A stretch of 64,000 bases of DNA, from the NCBI RefSeq assembly GCF_001544915.2, contig NZ_FCOE02000014.1:119346-183345 (forward strand), written 5' to 3'. Origin of the DNA: Caballeronia pedi. Its GTDB lineage: Bacteria > Pseudomonadota > Gammaproteobacteria > Burkholderiales > Burkholderiaceae. Shown here one piece after another: positions 61,148-64,000 of this stretch. Numbering within the stretch: the first letter of the stretch is position 1; every line of letters begins with the position of its first letter. The translations under genes and the position numbers were made by a program. The notes below the pieces were generated by a model. That model did no database searches, was not told where the DNA came from, and saw only the letters and a program-made list of their open reading frames with translations.

Positions 61148-64000
61148 TTACCACCGATACGACGCGTTAGCACCGTAGACCGTGCCGCTACGGGTCGAAC
61201 CCGCGCCGGCCTTCAGCACCAGGTTCTGGGTGACGCGCAGGTTCAACGCGACGGCTGCAGCCGCATAGCCCTGATACGTTGCCCCACCGACGCCGACCGA
61301 CACCGTCTTGTCCGAATCGATGTTCGGGATCATCGCCAGAGCGGTAGCCGCGGCGATGCCCGAGTAGGCGTTACGGCCGATATCCGTGACGGCGCCTTGC
61401 ATGCCGCTCACCACGCTGTCCGTGTAGCTGTTGGACTGCGCGACCGCATCGTTCAACTGGTTGACGTTGACCAGATCCGTGTCTTGCACGCCGCGCGCCA
61501 CGTTGGTGATCTGACGCTCGCTGCCTGCCGAGCCGACCGACACGGTGTTCGAACGATCCGCCACCGAGCTCGCACCCAGCGCAACGGAGTCATCCGCCGT
61601 TGCATGGCTGCCCGCACCGATCGCTGCTGCGCCGACACCGCTGGCGACTGCGCTTGCACCTTGTGCAACCGAGTTTGCACCCGTTGCCTTGGCGCTCGCG
61701 CCGCTCGCCGTTGCATGCGTGCCGGTTGCTACTGCGGCTTCCGAAGCGCGATCACCATCCGCTGCGAACATCGGGTCGTCCGCGACCGTCACGTTAGCGA
61801 TCTTGCCGCTCAATGTGTCGAGCTGCGCCTTATTGATCAGGTCCGTCGGCGCAATACCGGTGGAAACGCCGTGGATGACCGTACCGTCCTTGCCGCCCAG
61901 CGTGATATTGCTGTAGTCGGTGCTTCCATCCTTCAGCGTGTCGAACGTCACGGCCGCCGTCGGCAAGCCATCCGTGCTCTTCGGGCTCACAGCCTTCAAC
62001 TGACCCACCGTCGCCACGTCGTCGTTGTTAACACCGTTGGCGATGTTCGTGATGCGCAGTTTGTCGTTCGAATTACCGAAGGACACGGTGTTCGCCTGAT
62101 CCGCCACGGCGTTGGTCGCGAGTGCTACCGCGTTCTCAGCCGTCGCACTGGCGTTGCCGCCGATCGCGATCGAGTTCTTACCGGTCGCCGACGAGTCGAT
62201 CAGGACGGAGTTGGCGTGGAAGTACTTCATGCCGCCACCGTTGACCACGCTGCTCAACGTCGTCGACATGCTCGTGACACCGCTGACAACCGTGCTGATG
62301 GTCGTCGACATCGAGCTGACGGTCGTCGACATCGAACTCACGCCCGTGGACAGCGAGCTGATGCTCGTGGACGTCGAAGTCGACAGCGAGTTGAAACCGG
62401 TCGACAGCGAGTCGATACCCGTGGACAGCGAGCTGATACCCGTCGACAGCGAATCGATACCCGTCGACAGCGAGCTGATTGCCGTCGAGGTCGACGTCGA
62501 CAGCGAGCTGAGGCCCGTCGACAGCGAACTCACACCGGTGGACAGCGAGCTGATCGCCGTGGAGGTCGACGTCGACAGCGAGCTGATACCCGTCGACAGC
62601 GAGCTGATGCCCGTGGAGGTCGAAGCCGACAGCGAACTCATGCCCGTGGACAGCGAGTCGATACCCGTGGACAGCGAGCTGATTGCCGTGGAGGTCGAGG
62701 TCGACAGCGAGCTGAGGCCCGTCGACAGCGAACTCACGCCCGAGGACAGCGAGCTGATCGCCGTGGAGGTCGACGTCGACAGCGAGCTGAGGCCCGTCGA
62801 CAGCGAACTCACGCCCGTGGACAGCGAGTCGACACCCGTGGACAGCGAGCTGATCGCCGTGGAGGTCGACGTCGACAGCGAGCTGAGGCCCGTCGACAGC
62901 GAACTCACACCGGTGGACAGCGAGCTGATCGCCGTCGAGGTCGACGTCGACAGCGAACTGATGCCTGCCGACAGCGAACTCACACCGGTGGACAGCGAGC
63001 TGATCGCCGTGGAGGTCGACGTCGACAGCGAGCTGATGCCCGTGGACAGCGAACTGATCGCCGTGGAGGTCGAGGTCGACAGCGAGCTCACGCTCGTGGA
63101 CAACGAGTTGATGCCCGTCGAGGTCGAGGTCGACAGCGAATTCAGACCCGTGGACAGCGAGTTGAGGCCCGTCGAAGTCGACATCGACAGCGAGCTCAAC
63201 TGGCCGAAGTTCACCGCATCCGGATTCTCCGTGCCGTCAGCCACGTTCGTGAGCTTCACCGGCGCATGGTTCGAGCCGCCCAGCGTGATCTTCGAGTGCG
63301 AGGCGTCGTCGTACGACACCGCGTTCGCCAGGCCCGTGGACAGCGAATTCACCGCCGTGGAGGCCGAGGTCGACAGCGAGTTCATCCCCGTCGACAGCGA
63401 ACCGATGCCCGTCGAAGCCGACACCGACAGCGAGTTCATCCCCGTCGACAGCGAGTTCACGCCCGTGGACAGCGAGGCGATGCCCGTCGAGGTCGACGCC
63501 GACAGCGAGCTGATGCCCGTGGACGCCGACGCCGACAGCGAGTTCAGACCCGTCGACAGCGAGCTGATGCCCGTGGACGCCGACACCGACAGCGAGTTCA
63601 TGCCCGTCGACAGCGAGCTGATGCCCGTGGACGCCGACGCCGACAGCGAGTTCATCCCCGTCGACAGCGAGCTGATGCCCGTCGAAGCCGACACCGACAG
63701 CGAGTTCATCCCCGTCGACAGCGAGCTGATGCCCGTGGAGGTCGACACCGACAGCGAGTTCAGACCCGTGGACAGCGAGCTGATGCCCGTCGAGGTCGAA
63801 GCCGACAGCGAGTTCACACCCGTGGACAGCGAGCTGATGCCCGTCGAAGCCGACACCGACAGCGAGTTCAGACCCGTGGACAGCGAGCTCACGCCAGCGG
63901 AGAGCGAGCTCACGCCAGCCGACAGCGAGCTCACGCCGCTCGACAGCGAGCTGATGCCCGTCGAGGTGGACGTCGACAGCGAGTTCAGACCCGTCGACAG
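61148..64000 (-). CDS. Trimeric autotransporter adhesin (YadA family), 5' end outside window
   Basis: The C-terminal 950 residues are present and the frame stays open to the right edge, so the N-terminus and head are missing. The last 73 residues (61151–61369, ending SYRW) are the YadA anchor: an amphipathic YSGIAAATALA helix and four beta strands forming the trimeric outer-membrane pore. Upstream are YadA-like head and neck motifs (AIGAGSHATADDSVALGASS with ITNVARGVQDTDLVNVNQLN, and ITNIANGVNNDDVATVGQL). A long stalk of SLST-rich repeats (62.25–64 kb) is interrupted by one neck motif near 63.2–63.33 kb (KLTNVADGTENPDAVNFGQL). SLST-rich stalks occur in Burkholderia adhesins. Expected roles: surface attachment and autoagglutination. 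The exact adhesin cannot be named. Confidence 0.93.
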   Translation of the reverse strand: MSTGLNSLSTSTSTGISSLSSGVSSLSAGVSSLSAGVSSLSTGLNSLSVSASTGISSLSTGVNSLSASTSTGISSLSTGLNSLSVSTSTGISSLSTGMNSLSVSASTGISSLSTGMNSLSASASTGISSLSTGMNSLSVSASTGISSLSTGLNSLSASASTGISSLSASTSTGIASLSTGVNSLSTGMNSLSVSASTGIGSLSTGMNSLSTSASTAVNSLSTGLANAVSYDDASHSKITLGGSNHAPVKLTNVADGTENPDAVNFGQLSSLSMSTSTGLNSLSTGLNSLSTSTSTGINSLSTSVSSLSTSTSTAISSLSTGISSLSTSTSTAISSLSTGVSSLSAGISSLSTSTSTAISSLSTGVSSLSTGLSSLSTSTSTAISSLSTGVDSLSTGVSSLSTGLSSLSTSTSTAISSLSSGVSSLSTGLSSLSTSTSTAISSLSTGIDSLSTGMSSLSASTSTGISSLSTGISSLSTSTSTAISSLSTGVSSLSTGLSSLSTSTSTAISSLSTGIDSLSTGISSLSTGIDSLSTGFNSLSTSTSTSISSLSTGVSSMSTTVSSMSTTISTVVSGVTSMSTTLSSVVNGGGMKYFHANSVLIDSSATGKNSIAIGGNASATAENAVALATNAVADQANTVSFGNSNDKLRITNIANGVNNDDVATVGQLKAVSPKSTDGLPTAAVTFDTLKDGSTDYSNITLGGKDGTVIHGVSTGIAPTDLINKAQLDTLSGKIANVTVADDPMFAADGDRASEAAVATGTHATASGASAKATGANSVAQGASAVASGVGAAAIGAGSHATADDSVALGASSVADRSNTVSVGSAGSERQITNVARGVQDTDLVNVNQLNDAVAQSNSYTDSVVSGMQGAVTDIGRNAYSGIAAATALAMIPNIDSDKTVSVGVGGATYQGYAAAAVALNLRVTQNLVLKAGAGSTRSGTVYGANASYRW
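62250..63204 (-). repeat. SLST coiled-coil repeat array 1 in the adhesin stalk
   Basis: Tandem 21-base (7-residue, such as SSLSTGV) and 33-base (11-residue, such as SSLSTSTSTAI) units of the adhesin gene. Hydrophobic I/V/L/M and L occur at spacing a–d, with the 11-residue units adding stutters. Units are near-identical at DNA level, with GACAGCGAGCTGA recurring on the plus strand. Confidence 0.9.
63330..64000 (-). repeat. SLST coiled-coil repeat array 2 in the adhesin stalk
   Basis: Continues the same 7- and 11-residue repeat beyond a neck motif, with Ala/Val variants (SVSASTG, SASASTG) more common than in array 1. It runs off the right edge, so its total length is unknown. Confidence 0.9.

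Noticed and set aside
62250..64000. Regular repeats that could be taken for a CRISPR array
   Set aside because: Units are in-frame 21- and 33-base coding repeats with no unique spacers, inside the adhesin gene; no cas genes are near.

Overview
The window is GC-rich DNA from a beta-proteobacterium of the Burkholderiaceae. Protein sequences and gene order (murJ–rpsT–DUF3579–argF–argG; tolQRAB–pal–cpoB–tRNA-Lys; lptD–surA–pdxA–rsmA) fit the main chromosome of a Burkholderia, Paraburkholderia or Caballeronia species. This assignment rests on recognising families and order, not on a database search. Most of the window is core housekeeping sequence, and genes are dense on both strands.

Layout. Positions 1–9 kb hold the 5' part of murJ, rpsT, arginine biosynthesis (argF, argG), murB, yajQ, plsY and a YbaK-type deacylase. 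From 8.3 to 13 kb a tightly overlapped queG–ogt–xerD operon is read leftward, with tsaE–amiC divergent from it. From 13 to 21 kb are an EamA exporter, a small secreted protein, a pirin, the chaperedoxin cnoX, tcdA, pdxH, cfa, a DUF72 gene and msrA. From 21.5 to 27.6 kb is a catabolic block: a flavin reductase, an Lrp-type regulator (kynR) divergent from kynBUA, and an IclR regulator divergent from glutaryl-CoA dehydrogenase. Both divergent spacers contain inverted repeats that look like operators. From 27.8 to 29.2 kb is a DUF883–holin-like–DUF3318 membrane stress cluster. A leftward minor-pilin operon (fimT–pilV–pilW–pilX–pilE-like, no pilY1) follows at 29.2–31.9 kb, then glyA–nrdR, whose 450-base leader carries a clear ZTP (pfl) riboswitch aptamer.

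From 34.2 to 41 kb come an SDR enzyme, the complete ybgC–tolQRAB–pal–cpoB cell-envelope operon and tRNA-Lys(UUU). Directly behind the tRNA is a visibly AT-richer islet (about 41.0–43.1 kb) carrying one orphan 570-residue gene with a hydrophobic C-terminal hairpin. Next come a WYL-domain regulator and a convergent pair resembling YhaO/YhaN (Mre11/Rad50-like nuclease and ATPase). From 49 to 58.5 kb are a small orphan gene, rsmA, pdxA, surA and lptD, then the divergent amgK–murU peptidoglycan-recycling pair and purB. Gluconate uptake and phosphorylation (gntP–gntK) follow. The right edge holds a small lipoprotein gene and the 3' part of a large trimeric autotransporter adhesin, whose stalk is made of Ser/Thr-rich 7- and 11-residue coiled-coil repeats and runs off the window.

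The items most worth a second look are the orphan gene in the islet beside tRNA-Lys, the WYL–YhaNO neighbourhood, the SLST-repeat adhesin with its adjacent lipoprotein, the ZTP riboswitch with its unclear expression platform, and the two candidate operators in the catabolic block.
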